A DNA stretch of 64,000 nt from Roseivirga sp. (GTDB taxonomy: Bacteria > Bacteroidota > Bacteroidia > Cytophagales > Cyclobacteriaceae), in assembly GCA_021404565.1 (NCBI GenBank), contig JAAWWF010000028.1, positions 1-64,000 of the forward strand, read 5' to 3'. Shown here one piece after another: positions 16,288 to 25,758 of the stretch. The stretch's first letter is position 1. Every line of letters starts with the position of its first letter. The notes under the pieces were generated by a model. That model saw only the letters and a list, made by a program, of their open reading frames with translations, did not search any database and was not told the origin of the DNA. A program made the translations under genes and the position numbers.

Positions 16288-16299
16288 AACTAACAACGA

Positions 16300-16815
16300 A
16301 TGAGTAAAAGAGCACTGGTGAAGTACCTGCAAACCCTCGATAAGAAAGAGCTTGAGTCGCAGGTGTTAGAACTTTATGCCAAGTTTAAGCCAGTGCGTGA
16401 CTATTACGGTTTTGTCTTCAATCCAAAGGAGGACAAGCTGATTGAAGAAGCCAAGTTTAAGGTTTCTAAGGAATATTTTCCCACCAGTCGCAGAAGACCC
16501 AAGGCCCGTAGGTCTGTAGCCCATAAAGCCATTAAGAACTTTCTTACGCTTGAGCTGGACCCTGCTCTGCTGGCCGATTTTATGCTCTTCAATATAGAAA
16601 CGGCCATGCGCTATAATGCCCGTAAGCCCCAAAGGCAGGACGCGTTTTATAAAAGTATCTTTGGCTCCTTTGAACAAGTCGTGGAATACATCCATATCAA
16701 TGGGTTAAGAGCCATTCACTGGGATCGTATGAACAAAATCCTCGATGAAGCCGAAGAACAACAATGGTATAATGCAGCGGCTTTTGAACGGGTGTTGACA
16801 GCGATCAGTAATTAA
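16300..16815 (+). CDS. DUF6155 family protein
   Basis: A 171-residue soluble, helical, basic protein starting MSKRALVKYLQTLDKKELE. It resembles the DUF6155 family by its LxxLxKxELExQVLELYxKFxxVxxYY start and FNPKEDKLIEEAKxKIxKEYFP segment. No signal peptide or catalytic motif is seen and the function is unknown. It lies 81 bases after the CotH-like gene on the same strand and ends convergently with the LytTR pair. Confidence 0.75.
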   Translation: MSKRALVKYLQTLDKKELESQVLELYAKFKPVRDYYGFVFNPKEDKLIEEAKFKVSKEYFPTSRRRPKARRSVAHKAIKNFLTLELDPALLADFMLFNIETAMRYNARKPQRQDAFYKSIFGSFEQVVEYIHINGLRAIHWDRMNKILDEAEEQQWYNAAAFERVLTAISN

Positions 16816-16836
16816 AAATGCTAATCAGGAGTATTA

Positions 16837-17556
16837 TTAGCTCCCAACCCTTCCCATTAACTCATCCCGATACTGGCTGCTCAAGGGAATGGATATATCA
16901 CCGATGGTTACCTGATGATTTTCGATAGTGTCGATCAGATTCAGGTTGATCACAAATGACCGGTGTATTCTCAGAAATTGGTTCTCAGGTAAAATCTGAA
17001 AAATGTTCTTCATATTCTGTCTTGACAGAATCTTTTTGTCCACCGTATTGAAAGTCAGGTAATTACCATCTTTCTCTACATACAGAATATCATCAAATCC
17101 CAGCTTGTGAAGCTTGGGGCCACTTTTGAGGTAAATAAACTTCTGGGTTGTTGGTTCGTTCCGGACCGGTGGGGTTGACTCTACAGCCGTGCTAAGCTGT
17201 AGTCTGTCCAGGGCTTTGGTCGTAGCTTTCAAAAAGCGATCGAAGGCAAAGGGCTTCAGCAGATAATCTACCGCATCATAGTTATAGCTTTCTATGGCAT
17301 ACTCGGTATAGGCAGTAGTAAAGATTACCAGGGGTTGGTAGCGCAGTAAATTGAGAAACTGGAGGCCCGTTACCCTTGGCATGTTGATGTCCAGAAAGAT
17401 TAGCTGTACCTCGTGAGTTTTGATGTATGACACAGCCTGTAAGGGATCTCTGAAAGTGGCTTCGAGTTCAAGAAAGGGGATTTTCTGACAGTGTGACACA
17501 ATCAACTCCAAAGCCTTGGGCTCATCATCTATCGCGATACAATGCAGCGTGCTCAA
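16837..17556 (-). CDS. LytTR-family response regulator
   Basis: A 239-residue DNA-binding regulator. The receiver domain (1-120) has the acidic pair Asp10/Asp11, phosphoacceptor Asp56 in FLDINMPRVTG, and the conserved Thr/Lys positions (FTTAYTEYA and LLKPF). The LytTR domain (about 135-235) shows YVEKDGNYLTF and FLRIHRSFVINLNLID. It is encoded downstream of the LytS-type kinase, with a four-base overlap, so the two are a translationally coupled two-component system. Targets are unknown; the divergent gene at 18824 and the permease after it are natural candidates. Confidence 0.92.
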   Translation of the reverse strand: MSTLHCIAIDDEPKALELIVSHCQKIPFLELEATFRDPLQAVSYIKTHEVQLIFLDINMPRVTGLQFLNLLRYQPLVIFTTAYTEYAIESYNYDAVDYLLKPFAFDRFLKATTKALDRLQLSTAVESTPPVRNEPTTQKFIYLKSGPKLHKLGFDDILYVEKDGNYLTFNTVDKKILSRQNMKNIFQILPENQFLRIHRSFVINLNLIDTIENHQVTIGDISIPLSSQYRDELMGRVGS

Positions 17557-18614
17557 TTCAGTTTTAGTTTTAAAATAGCCCCGTGAACCTCTCCATCTTC
17601 CTTGATTTCAAGGCTGTAGAGACCATAATATAGTAATTCAAGTCTTCGTCTCAGGTTTTCCAGTCCTATGCCCGATTTGCCTTTCTCCAGGTCGTTGGCA
17701 TTGTCAGCACATGAGTTAAAGACGCTGAAGATCATCTCGTCATTTTCTAAGATGAGCTCAATTTTAATCACCGAACTCTCTTTGAAATCTATACCATGTT
17801 TAAAAGCATTTTCAACAAAGGGAATCAGCAGCATAGGTGCAATTCTTACATTCCCGGTCGGACCTTCTACATGGAACTGGATGATAAAGTCATCATCTTC
17901 AGAGAGCCTTAGCTTTTGAATTTCGATAAAACTACGGATGTATTCCAGCTCTCTGTCGAGCAAAACCGTATCGCTATTGCTATCATACAACATATAGCGC
18001 ATCAGCTGAGAAAGCTTGTCTATGCCATCTGCCAGGTCGGGGCTGTCTGAGCGGTTGGCCATAGAGTAGAGGTTGTTCAGTGTGTTAAAAAGAAAATGTG
18101 GGTTTACCTGTGCCTTGAGGAAGGCAAGTTCCGTAACCAGCTTTTCCTGAACCAATACAGACTTCTGGCGCTCGTTTTTCATCCAACTCAGGGCAAAGGA
18201 ATAGGCAAAGGATATTCCAAGGTAGAAGATAGACAAGGTAAAACTCAAAGGAAGCCTGGGGGTAATGTAAACCCACAAGCCATCAGGGCCCAACATTAAG
18301 TAGTTGGAAATAATAAGTTCAAGGGCAAGTGCAACAACCAGCACCAGAACAGAACTCAATATAAACCTTTGCAGGTTCCGGGTTTTCACATACCTGGGAA
18401 AGAGTAAAAAAGCGTTGGTATAGAAGAGAGCCGCTTTAAAAACGTGTGTGAGTGCAAAGAACCATAGCTCCCTGATATTGCGGTGCACCATGGTGGTGGT
18501 GACCCCGTCTATGTTGATTAACTCATAGTCAGATTCGCCAAAGGCCAGAAAGATCACCCAGGTGGTGAAGCACCAGAAGAGTACATGGATCAATATTTCC
18601 AGCCATTTTTTCAT
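17553..18614 (-). CDS. LytS/YehU-type sensor histidine kinase
   Basis: A 353-residue membrane kinase. The start is set at MKKWLEIL, because upstream in-frame codons encode an unlikely polar extension before the first membrane helix. About four transmembrane segments fill residues 1-140. The cytoplasmic part has the His_kinase H-box QVNPHFLFNTLNNLYSM and an ATPase domain with PFVENAFKHG (N box) and GIGLENLRRRLELLY (G box). There is no sensory extracytoplasmic domain. It is the upstream half of the coupled pair with the LytTR regulator. Confidence 0.9.
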   Translation of the reverse strand: MKKWLEILIHVLFWCFTTWVIFLAFGESDYELINIDGVTTTMVHRNIRELWFFALTHVFKAALFYTNAFLLFPRYVKTRNLQRFILSSVLVLVVALALELIISNYLMLGPDGLWVYITPRLPLSFTLSIFYLGISFAYSFALSWMKNERQKSVLVQEKLVTELAFLKAQVNPHFLFNTLNNLYSMANRSDSPDLADGIDKLSQLMRYMLYDSNSDTVLLDRELEYIRSFIEIQKLRLSEDDDFIIQFHVEGPTGNVRIAPMLLIPFVENAFKHGIDFKESSVIKIELILENDEMIFSVFNSCADNANDLEKGKSGIGLENLRRRLELLYYGLYSLEIKEDGEVHGAILKLKLN

Positions 18615-18823
18615 TGCCCGACAAGATATACCTTCTGACTCGAAATCTGAGCTTGATGACGCGAATGTCAGGGCTTTCGGGACCAAAAGAGGTTTTCTGC
18701 AATTTTGACCAAGATCTCTGCATACCGCATTATAATTTCAAAAAGAGGTCGTTTACACCTGCTATTTGATCTGTCAATCGGCACCTGGTAAGTTCATTCT
18801 TATAATCAAAAACTTAAATTGAC

Positions 18824-19297
18824 ATGAAGAAAATAAACAGCGCTTTCGCCTTATTATTGATGATTTCTCTTCTGGCTGGGGGGGAAATCGCCAGGGCCCA
18901 GAGTATGGGGAAGCAAACCGTAGCCATGCTCGAAGAATCACCAGCAGGTTCTAAGATTCTCCGTTTCGTAAAAGCCGTTAACAAAGGTGAGGCCATTCCT
19001 GATGATTTTATCAAACTCATCTTTCATGAAGACCTGATCGCTAAGGCGGGTCTGGCTGGATTGAAGAATATGATGGAAAATGATATACCCGAAAATGATG
19101 GTAAGCTCACTCTCTACCTGGTGGAGCGTGTAGAGCGTTTTAAGTTTGTGCTTTATGCCAAGGGCAGCAAGTCTCCTGGTTGGTTGAAAATGGACTTCAC
19201 ACATAAAGGGTCATCTCCTTACAAAATTGTAGGAGTAGGGGTAGATGGGATAGATGAGGCTCCTGAAAGGGCAGATAAGCCCATGAAAATCGACTGA
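18824..19297 (+). CDS. Small exported protein of unknown function
   Basis: A 157-residue protein with a clear signal peptide (1-25, cleavage after ARA). The mature part, with helical FVKAVNKGEAIP, then LVERVERFKFVLYAKG, WLKMDF and PYKIVGVGVDGI, resembles the NTF2-like N-terminal domain found in front of exported Bacteroidota serine hydrolases and S41 peptidases, here as a free-standing unit. Only two bases separate its stop from the FtsX permease start, so the two are almost certainly co-transcribed and it may be a periplasmic partner of that permease. Confidence 0.75.
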   Translation: MKKINSAFALLLMISLLAGGEIARAQSMGKQTVAMLEESPAGSKILRFVKAVNKGEAIPDDFIKLIFHEDLIAKAGLAGLKNMMENDIPENDGKLTLYLVERVERFKFVLYAKGSKSPGWLKMDFTHKGSSPYKIVGVGVDGIDEAPERADKPMKID

Positions 19298-19299
19298 GT

Positions 19300-21738
19300 A
19301 TGCTCCGGAACTTCTTTAAGATAACCCTGCGGAGCATGGCGAAATCACGGATGAATTTTGCCATTAATATCATAGGACTGGCTATTGGGTTGGCCTCCTG
19401 CATCCTGGTGATTTTGTTTGTGAAGGATGAACTCACTTTTGATCAGTTTCATGAAAAGGCCGGGCGTATTTACAGGCCTTATGCTATTGAGAAAGAAGAT
19501 GATCAGACAAGGGTCAATTCGGTAACCCCAGGCCCTCTGGGCCCAAAAATGCTGGGAGATATCCCTGAGATCATAGACTATGTGGTCATTGGTCAATTTA
19601 ATGATCTGATTAAGAAAGGAGAGGAGCCCATTCAGGAATTGGTATATACAGTAAGCCCTTCTTTTTTCAATGTCTTTACCTTTAAGGTGCTGAATGGCTC
19701 CGTTGAGGGTGTCTTTACAGACCCGGGAGATATTGTGCTGAGCCGATCCATGGCCGGTAAATACTTCGGAAAGGAGGACCCCGTGGGCAAAACCCTTCAG
19801 GTACATGTAGGGGATGAATATCGCGGATACCTGGTGAAAGCTGTGACAGAAGACCCACCATCCAATTCTAGCTTTAGCTATGATTTCCTGATAGGAGAGG
19901 CCAACAACAAGTACATCTACCCTGAGCGTATGCTGAGGAGCTGGTTTGCGGTATTTATGGAGACCTATTTTTTGCTGGAAGAAGGTGCAGATCCAGCTGC
20001 AATAGAGGCGAAAATGGTACCTGCCCTAGAAGAAGTATTTGGCCAGAATTCGTCACAGCGAAGCTATGAGGTCAAGTTACAGCCGCTCACCGAAATACAC
20101 CTTGACACTACTGTTCCGGCAGGGAATGCAGCAGTCAGCGATCCGAAATACTCTTATATACTGGGCTCAGTGGCCCTGGTTATTCTGGTGATCGCCTGTG
20201 TCAATTTTATGAACCTCTCTATCGGCCTTTCTCTCGCGCGCGCAAAGGAGATTGGAATGCGTAAGGTTATGGGAGCTGGCAAAAGACAGCTGATTACACA
20301 GTTTTTAGGAGAGTCCCTCTTATTGTCCCTTTTGGCTACGGTACTGGGTGTCATTCTGGCTTTGATATTTTTACCCACTTTTAACGAACTGGCAGGGAGA
20401 GCACTAAAGCTGGAGTTTACCTTATTCAATTCATTGATGTTACTTAGTGTAATGTTGCTGGTCGGTTTAGGCGCAGGGAGCTATCCAGCCATAGTGCTGG
20501 CTCGCTTTAAACCTTTAAATGTACTGAAGGGACAAGCGGGCATCGGTTTGGGTAAACAACACCTGCGCAATATCATGATGACCTTGCAGTTCGTCTTTTC
20601 CATTTTTCTGATTGCCAGCACCCTGGTCATGTCACGTCAACTGTCTTACCTCAGCGATCGTAACCTGGGTTTTAATAAGGAAAACCTCGTGGTGGTGCAG
20701 GCCAATTCTTCAGGCAGGGGGATTCGTGAGATGATCTCAAGAGGGTTGGAAGAAGCCCAGCTTTTCAAAACAGAGCTGATGAAGAGCCCTGATATTGCGG
20801 GCATCAGTATCTCCACCTTTACAGCAGGAAGTGGCGGCTGGTTGCAAATGGGCTTTGATGATGATGGTATCAATAGAAGCTTTCAAGTGAATGTGGTGGA
20901 AGAGGACTATGTGAAAGTCAACGAAATGGAAATAGTGATGGGGCGTGATTTTTCGAAAGAAATAGCCTCTGACAAGAGAGAGTCCATTATTGTAAACGAA
21001 GCCTTCATACGCGACTTTGGCATGGAAGACCCTATAGGCAAAAGGATTCCGGGAGGAGGCTTTGGTCAGCATCAGATTATCGGAGTAGTCAAAGATTTTA
21101 ACTACCTGTCCTTGCATACAGCTGTGGGGCCTGTGGTAATCACGATGAACGCTGAACCGCTCTTTGCCGGAGCACAGGATATTGGAATCAGCTCCAGGCC
21201 TAGCCCTAAGATGAGTATCAGGTTAAAGCCCACACGACTGGCGGAGAGCCTGCGCTTTATCGAAAACACCTGGGAGGAGGTGTATCAGGGAAGCCCTTTC
21301 GAATTTGATTTTATGGACGAACGGCTTGCAACGCAATATGAGCAAGAGCAGGAGCTGAATAAGATCATTACTACGGCTGCTATTTTGGCCATAGTCATTG
21401 GTTGTTTAGGCCTGTTTGCGCTATCTAAACTGTCTATTGAGAGCCGTTCTAAAGAGATCGGAATCAGGAAGGTTTTGGGAGCATCTTACCAAACCATTCT
21501 GTATGCTTTTTCAAGAGGATACGGCATTATGATTCTGGTAGCGCTGTTGATAGCGGTGCCTATTACCTTTTATGTCATCAAAGAGTGGTTGGCTTCTTTT
21601 GAATATACCATCGCTCTCAATGGGCTTGAGTTTGCCCTGGCAGGCATACTTACCCTGGTCATAGCGGTCGTTACCGTCAGCCTGCATAGTTTCAGGGTGG
21701 CCAGAACAAACCCCGCCCTGACCTTAAGAGATGAATAA
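19300..21738 (+). CDS. ABC transporter permease, MacB/FtsX type, double-length
   Basis: An 812-residue membrane protein with two MacB-core plus FtsX repeats. The first helix (about 18-42, INIIGLAIGLASCILVILFV) is followed by a large periplasmic domain, an FtsX helix trio (about 285-415, with the coupling motif ARAKEIGMRKVMGAGK) and then a second copy ending at about 680-805 (ESRSKEIGIRKVLGAS). The family works with an ATPase of the LolD/MacB type in antibiotic or lipoprotein efflux or mechanotransmission, but no ATPase gene is nearby. Unlike the other two permeases in this window it lacks a cytoplasmic prefix domain and a PadR gene. Confidence 0.9.
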   Translation: MLRNFFKITLRSMAKSRMNFAINIIGLAIGLASCILVILFVKDELTFDQFHEKAGRIYRPYAIEKEDDQTRVNSVTPGPLGPKMLGDIPEIIDYVVIGQFNDLIKKGEEPIQELVYTVSPSFFNVFTFKVLNGSVEGVFTDPGDIVLSRSMAGKYFGKEDPVGKTLQVHVGDEYRGYLVKAVTEDPPSNSSFSYDFLIGEANNKYIYPERMLRSWFAVFMETYFLLEEGADPAAIEAKMVPALEEVFGQNSSQRSYEVKLQPLTEIHLDTTVPAGNAAVSDPKYSYILGSVALVILVIACVNFMNLSIGLSLARAKEIGMRKVMGAGKRQLITQFLGESLLLSLLATVLGVILALIFLPTFNELAGRALKLEFTLFNSLMLLSVMLLVGLGAGSYPAIVLARFKPLNVLKGQAGIGLGKQHLRNIMMTLQFVFSIFLIASTLVMSRQLSYLSDRNLGFNKENLVVVQANSSGRGIREMISRGLEEAQLFKTELMKSPDIAGISISTFTAGSGGWLQMGFDDDGINRSFQVNVVEEDYVKVNEMEIVMGRDFSKEIASDKRESIIVNEAFIRDFGMEDPIGKRIPGGGFGQHQIIGVVKDFNYLSLHTAVGPVVITMNAEPLFAGAQDIGISSRPSPKMSIRLKPTRLAESLRFIENTWEEVYQGSPFEFDFMDERLATQYEQEQELNKIITTAAILAIVIGCLGLFALSKLSIESRSKEIGIRKVLGASYQTILYAFSRGYGIMILVALLIAVPITFYVIKEWLASFEYTIALNGLEFALAGILTLVIAVVTVSLHSFRVARTNPALTLRDE

Positions 21739-21761
21739 GGGTTAGTTCTAAAAGATTTTAC

Positions 21762-21784
21762 GTTCGAAGCGTATCGCTTCGAAC
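21762..21784. repeat. Dispersed palindrome, copy 1
   Basis: Perfect ten-base arms GTTCGAAGCG (21762-21771) and CGCTTCGAAC (21775-21784) around TAT. A near-copy with the same core lies at 26735-26753. Both are intergenic and both are followed by a second hairpin containing an ACTCA/GAGT-type arm. Confidence 0.7.
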
Positions 21785-21796
21785 ACTCATTAACCC

Positions 21797-21834
21797 ACTC
21801 AGAGTCATCGCCAGGCGAGACTCTGAGTTTTTTT
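21797..21834 (+). terminator. Rho-independent terminator of the permease operon
   Basis: Perfect ten-base arms ACTCAGAGTC (21797-21806) and GACTCTGAGT (21819-21828) with T6 directly after. It terminates the 18824-21738 operon and borders the convergent aldolase-like gene, whose stop codon starts at 21836. Confidence 0.9.
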
Positions 21835-21835
21835 A

Positions 21836-23032
21836 TCAGGCCTTGGCGGCCTTCAGACAAGTCTCCCAGGCATTGATGATGGTATCCAGATCACGATGAA
21901 GTAGACTCTCATTGATGGCAAAGCGGATCACCCTATTTCCATCAGGCCCTGCCAGCATCATATTATAATCGGATGACAATGACCTTTGAAGTTTAGCAAA
22001 GTCAGTATTGGTGAGTTTCAGGCCATAGAGATTAGAGCCATTCTTTACCTTGGTAAGACTTACCTGATCTGACTTGTTGAGTTCTGAAATGAGCGTATTT
22101 CCTGATCTCACTACCTCTTTCCAACGATCGTCAATACCATTCAGGTAGTGGAGGGCCATGGCGGTATTCGTCCAGCTTTGGAAGGCTGTTCCACCCAAAA
22201 TCTTAATGTAACTCCCGACCTTATCAATCACCGAAGCATCGCCACATAACATGGCACCTCCGGCAGCATTAAGGTATTTGTAAAGTGAGATGTAGACTGT
22301 ATCAAACAGAGCAGCATATTCTGCTATGTCCACTCCCGTATAGGCACTGGCTATATGCAGCCTTGCCCCATCCAGGTGCAGCCTATAACCCTCATTGCGG
22401 CAATATTTGCTGATCGCCTTCAGCTCATCTAAGGGCACAATTGCTCCGTTGGCCCGCCTGACAGGGTTTTCTATCACCACGGTTCCCAAACCGCTGTCTA
22501 TGTACTCGCCACTTTTATGGTAAGCAATGGAGGCTTTTAATTCTTTCAGGTCAAAGTAGTCTTTGTCCTTGCCCAGGGCAATCAACCGCATGTTATGCAC
22601 TGCCTGGGCCGAGTCTGCTTCGTCACGATAGATATGAGAGTTTTCGGGCACCATAGCCTTGGTGCGACCATCATTCAGCAATCTGATGGCCAGTTGGTTT
22701 GCCATCGTGCCGCTGGGCAGATAGATGGCTTTTTCCTTTCCCGTAATTTTGGCAAACTCACGTTCCAACCTTTGAGTAGTACCTCCCAGTCCGTAAAAGT
22801 CAGGCTGAATATTAGCTGTGGCGTTTACTTTGAGCAGCTTCTTAATATATCGTTCAGGGTCCAGAAAATCCGTAGTGCCATCATAAACAAAGTTGACAGA
22901 TCTGTCATCATCCTGAGCATATGATTCTTTAGGCTTCAAAAGGCCCGTGCCAGGGACGACCAGAGGCAGGGAGGAAAGGGCAGCCATTTTAAGGAAATCT
23001 CTTCTGGCGGTATTTGACTTGAAATCTTTCAT
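21836..23032 (-). CDS. Tat-exported threonine-aldolase-like PLP enzyme
   Basis: A 398-residue beta-eliminating-lyase family protein. The start at MKDFKSNTARRDFLK gives a twin-arginine signal (Arg10-Arg11, hydrophobic part 16-30, SYAQ cleavage near 40). The fold-type I core has GLGGTTQRLE, LPSGTMANQLA, the PLP-binding Asp221 in HLDGARLH, and the Schiff-base Lys252 in ISLYKYLNAAGGAMLCG (usually SLSKG). Known relatives cleave threonine or allo-threonine to glycine and acetaldehyde in the cytoplasm; export in folded form with cofactor points to a periplasmic role on a different substrate. It is convergent with the permease operon. Confidence 0.83.
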   Translation of the reverse strand: MKDFKSNTARRDFLKMAALSSLPLVVPGTGLLKPKESYAQDDDRSVNFVYDGTTDFLDPERYIKKLLKVNATANIQPDFYGLGGTTQRLEREFAKITGKEKAIYLPSGTMANQLAIRLLNDGRTKAMVPENSHIYRDEADSAQAVHNMRLIALGKDKDYFDLKELKASIAYHKSGEYIDSGLGTVVIENPVRRANGAIVPLDELKAISKYCRNEGYRLHLDGARLHIASAYTGVDIAEYAALFDTVYISLYKYLNAAGGAMLCGDASVIDKVGSYIKILGGTAFQSWTNTAMALHYLNGIDDRWKEVVRSGNTLISELNKSDQVSLTKVKNGSNLYGLKLTNTDFAKLQRSLSSDYNMMLAGPDGNRVIRFAINESLLHRDLDTIINAWETCLKAAKA

Positions 23033-23196
23033 GGCATCTGATCTTATTTCGGAATGTACTAAGAAGCAACCATTCTTAGAAAGGGATTGGGCCGGATTAG
23101 GGAAATCTATGACAGACGTATTCTTTTTAGTCGGTATACCCCAATTTTCCACATTTTACAATAACTTCAGGCCCTTAGAAGAATGTGAAGAAAGCT

Positions 23197-24513
23197 ATGG
23201 CGAACGAGCACCTGAATGCACTGTTACTGGCCCTTGAGTCATCCCCGGAAAACATACCACTCCGGAAGATGGTGGCTACCGAATACATCAAAGAAAAGTC
23301 GTGGGAAAAAGCCGAAGAACACCTGAAGTTCATACTGCAATACGAACCGGGAGATGGAGAGGCTAAGTTTCAGCTGGCTGAGGCCTACTATCATCAAAGA
23401 GCTTATTCAACAGCCATCATTGTGTTGGAAGAGCTACAGGAGATGGAAGCGGACAATGTTTTTCGAAAAATCCTCTATTGCCGTTGCCTGCTCAAAGATG
23501 GCAGCATTGCCGAGGCAAGGCAGACCTATATGGAGATTATCCGGATGGACCCCAAGTTTGAGGACGCTGAACTCGATAAAGAATTCAGGCTAACAGGACA
23601 GTCCAGCGAGTCAGAATCGGATGAAGAGTTTCTGGAACGCACACTGGGCATGCAAAAACCTTCTGTGAAATTCTCTGATGTGGGGGGAATGGAAGAGGTG
23701 AAAAAAGAGATTGAGCTCAAAATCATCAAGCCTTTCCAGCATCCCGAACTATACAAAGCCTATGGCAAAAAAGTAGGAGGAGGTATATTACTTTATGGTC
23801 CTCCCGGTTGTGGTAAAACGCATATTGCCCGTGCTACAGCAGGAGAGGTCAATGCAAATTTCCTCAGTGTGGGCATCAATGATGTGCTGGACATGTGGAT
23901 TGGGAATAGCGAGAAAAATCTTCATAACATTTTTGAGGTAGCTCGTCAAAATGCCCCTTGTGTACTCTTTATAGATGAAGTAGATGCCCTGGGAGCCAAT
24001 CGCAGCGAAATGCGGGGAGCCTCCGGACGTAATGTGATCAACCAGTTTTTGTCGGAGCTCGATGGGGTGGAGGCAGATAACGAAGGAGTGCTGATTCTCG
24101 CAGCTACCAATTCTCCCTGGCATATGGATCCGGCTTTTAAGCGTCCTGGCCGGTTTGACCGAATGATTTTTGTTTCACCACCTGACCAGCCTGCTCGTTC
24201 TTCCATCCTGGAGATTATGCTCAAAGACAAGCCTATAGAGAATGTTGATTTTAATAAGGTAGCGAAGCGAACACCAGAGTTTTCCGGAGCTGACTTAAAA
24301 GCCCTGATTGATGTAAGCATAGAAGCTAAGCTGATGAGCGCCTTTGATTCGGGTGTGCCAGAACCCATTAAAACGGATGATCTGGTTAAGGCCGGAAAGA
24401 AAATGGTACCCACTACCAAAGAATGGTTTGCCAAAGCTAGGAACTATGCCCTTTATGCTAATGAATCAGGCCTGTACGATTCAGTACTGAGTTATCTTAA
24501 AATCAAGAAATAG
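23197..24513 (+). CDS. TPR-AAA+ ATPase (Cdc48/ClpX-like single-ring, classical AAA clade)
   Basis: A 438-residue protein. The N-terminal part (1-125) contains TPR-like repeats (AEEHLKFILQYEPGDGEAKF, FQLAEAYYHQRAYSTAI). After an acidic linker comes one classical AAA module (about 155-420): VKFSDVGGMEEVK, Walker A GPPGCGKT, Walker B VLFIDEVDAL, sensor-1 AATNSP and arginine fingers RPGRFDR. This resembles one ring of Cdc48/VCP. The GTG at 23185 could extend it by four codons. Its stop overlaps the GTG of a TPR membrane protein by one base, suggesting a substrate-remodelling complex recruited to the membrane. Confidence 0.88.
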   Translation: MANEHLNALLLALESSPENIPLRKMVATEYIKEKSWEKAEEHLKFILQYEPGDGEAKFQLAEAYYHQRAYSTAIIVLEELQEMEADNVFRKILYCRCLLKDGSIAEARQTYMEIIRMDPKFEDAELDKEFRLTGQSSESESDEEFLERTLGMQKPSVKFSDVGGMEEVKKEIELKIIKPFQHPELYKAYGKKVGGGILLYGPPGCGKTHIARATAGEVNANFLSVGINDVLDMWIGNSEKNLHNIFEVARQNAPCVLFIDEVDALGANRSEMRGASGRNVINQFLSELDGVEADNEGVLILAATNSPWHMDPAFKRPGRFDRMIFVSPPDQPARSSILEIMLKDKPIENVDFNKVAKRTPEFSGADLKALIDVSIEAKLMSAFDSGVPEPIKTDDLVKAGKKMVPTTKEWFAKARNYALYANESGLYDSVLSYLKIKK

Positions 24514-25757
24514 TGGATAGTCTGGAAAGAGCCGAGCTGCTGATCAATCAGAAGCGCTATGATATGGCCGAAGAGCACCTGAACAAGGTCCTGGCAGAAT
24601 CGCCAAATCATGCCCTGGCTACGGCATATAAGGCATTGATAAAGCTACAAACCAGGCAAAGCAAAGAAGCTTTGACGATAGCTCAGGCAGCTTTGGGACT
24701 TGACCCTAAATCAGACTTTGCCTTGTATATCATGGCAGCTGCCTATATCGATATTAACGATCTCAAGAATGCCGAAAAGGCTATTGTGCAGGCCATTTCC
24801 TTTCAGCCATATCACGCAGATTACTATGGCGTACATGCCAATATTAAGCTGATCACCAAGGATTACCGGGATGCTAAAAAGATTGCAGAGCAGGGATTGG
24901 AGGTCGATCCTGAAAACCTGCTTTGTCGCAATATCCTCTCTACTGCATGGCTCAAGCTTGGCAGCAAGGCCGAGTCATTCAATACCATTGAAAAGGCTCT
25001 GGAAATGGACCCGAATAACCCCATGACACACGCCAATATCGGATGGGGAGAGTTGGAAAAGGGAAGCCACAAAAAGGCACTGGAGCATTTCAAAGAAGCA
25101 CTGAGCAAAAACCCTGAAAATGAGTATTCCCGGGCAGGAATGCTGGAAGCCTTAAAGGCAAAATTCTTCCTCTACCGCATTTTCCTGAAGTACTACTTCT
25201 TTATGGGCAACCTGAAACCCGGAGTGCAGTGGGGAGTAATTATTGGCATTGTCTTGATCCAGAGAGCCCTGGGGAGCGGCACGGAGCAGTTCGAAAACCT
25301 GGCTTTTATACTCGAGCCATTGACCTATTTACTGATACTCTTTGCTGTTTCTACCTGGGTGGTACATCCCATCTTCAACTTTTTTATGAGCCTCAACAGC
25401 TATGCTAAGTTTTTGCTGACACCTGAAGACAAACGCACGTCATACGGAGTGGGAGCCTGCTTTATACTCTTTGCAGTATCAGTAGTCGGCTGGCTCATTA
25501 CCCGGTCCGATGGCTTTCTGGCCGGGGCTCTTGTAGGCTTTACACTGATTTTACCTGTAGGACGAATTCTGGCTTCCCGTACGTCCTGGGTGCGAATTGT
25601 CACGGCCCTTTACAGCCTGATCACAGCTATGTTTGGTACTTTGTTAATTCTGGGTGCGTTTATCGAGGAGCATGGCATCTACAATGGCTGGCTTACATTC
25701 TATGCCATTGCCATTGTGGCTTTTTCATGGGTTTGGAATTTTATAGGGAACAGATAA
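24513..25757 (+). CDS. TPR protein with C-terminal membrane domain
   Basis: A 414-residue protein with about six TPR repeats (1-220; AEEHLNKVLAESPNHALA, then ALEMDPNNPMTHANIGWGEL and ALEHFKEALSKNPENEYS) followed by five or six transmembrane helices (about 235-410). The GTG start overlaps the preceding TAG stop by one base (TAGTG), giving tight coupling to the AAA+ gene. Its N-terminal repeat resembles that of the AAA+ protein, so the two may form a TPR-mediated complex with the ATPase at the inner membrane. No enzymatic motif is seen. Confidence 0.8.
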   Translation: MDSLERAELLINQKRYDMAEEHLNKVLAESPNHALATAYKALIKLQTRQSKEALTIAQAALGLDPKSDFALYIMAAAYIDINDLKNAEKAIVQAISFQPYHADYYGVHANIKLITKDYRDAKKIAEQGLEVDPENLLCRNILSTAWLKLGSKAESFNTIEKALEMDPNNPMTHANIGWGELEKGSHKKALEHFKEALSKNPENEYSRAGMLEALKAKFFLYRIFLKYYFFMGNLKPGVQWGVIIGIVLIQRALGSGTEQFENLAFILEPLTYLLILFAVSTWVVHPIFNFFMSLNSYAKFLLTPEDKRTSYGVGACFILFAVSVVGWLITRSDGFLAGALVGFTLILPVGRILASRTSWVRIVTALYSLITAMFGTLLILGAFIEEHGIYNGWLTFYAIAIVAFSWVWNFIGNR

Positions 25758-25758
25758 T

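Noticed and set aside
19345-19806. 153-codon minus-strand open frame
   Set aside because: Antisense to the first permease repeat, no start context and no domain.
21836-23032. Naming the gene ltaE
   Set aside because: The Tat signal and altered Lys context argue against the housekeeping cytoplasmic threonine aldolase.
23946-24434. 162-codon minus-strand open frame
   Set aside because: It is antisense to the AAA+ module; the Ser/Arg-rich translation is the usual shadow of a GC-biased coding strand.
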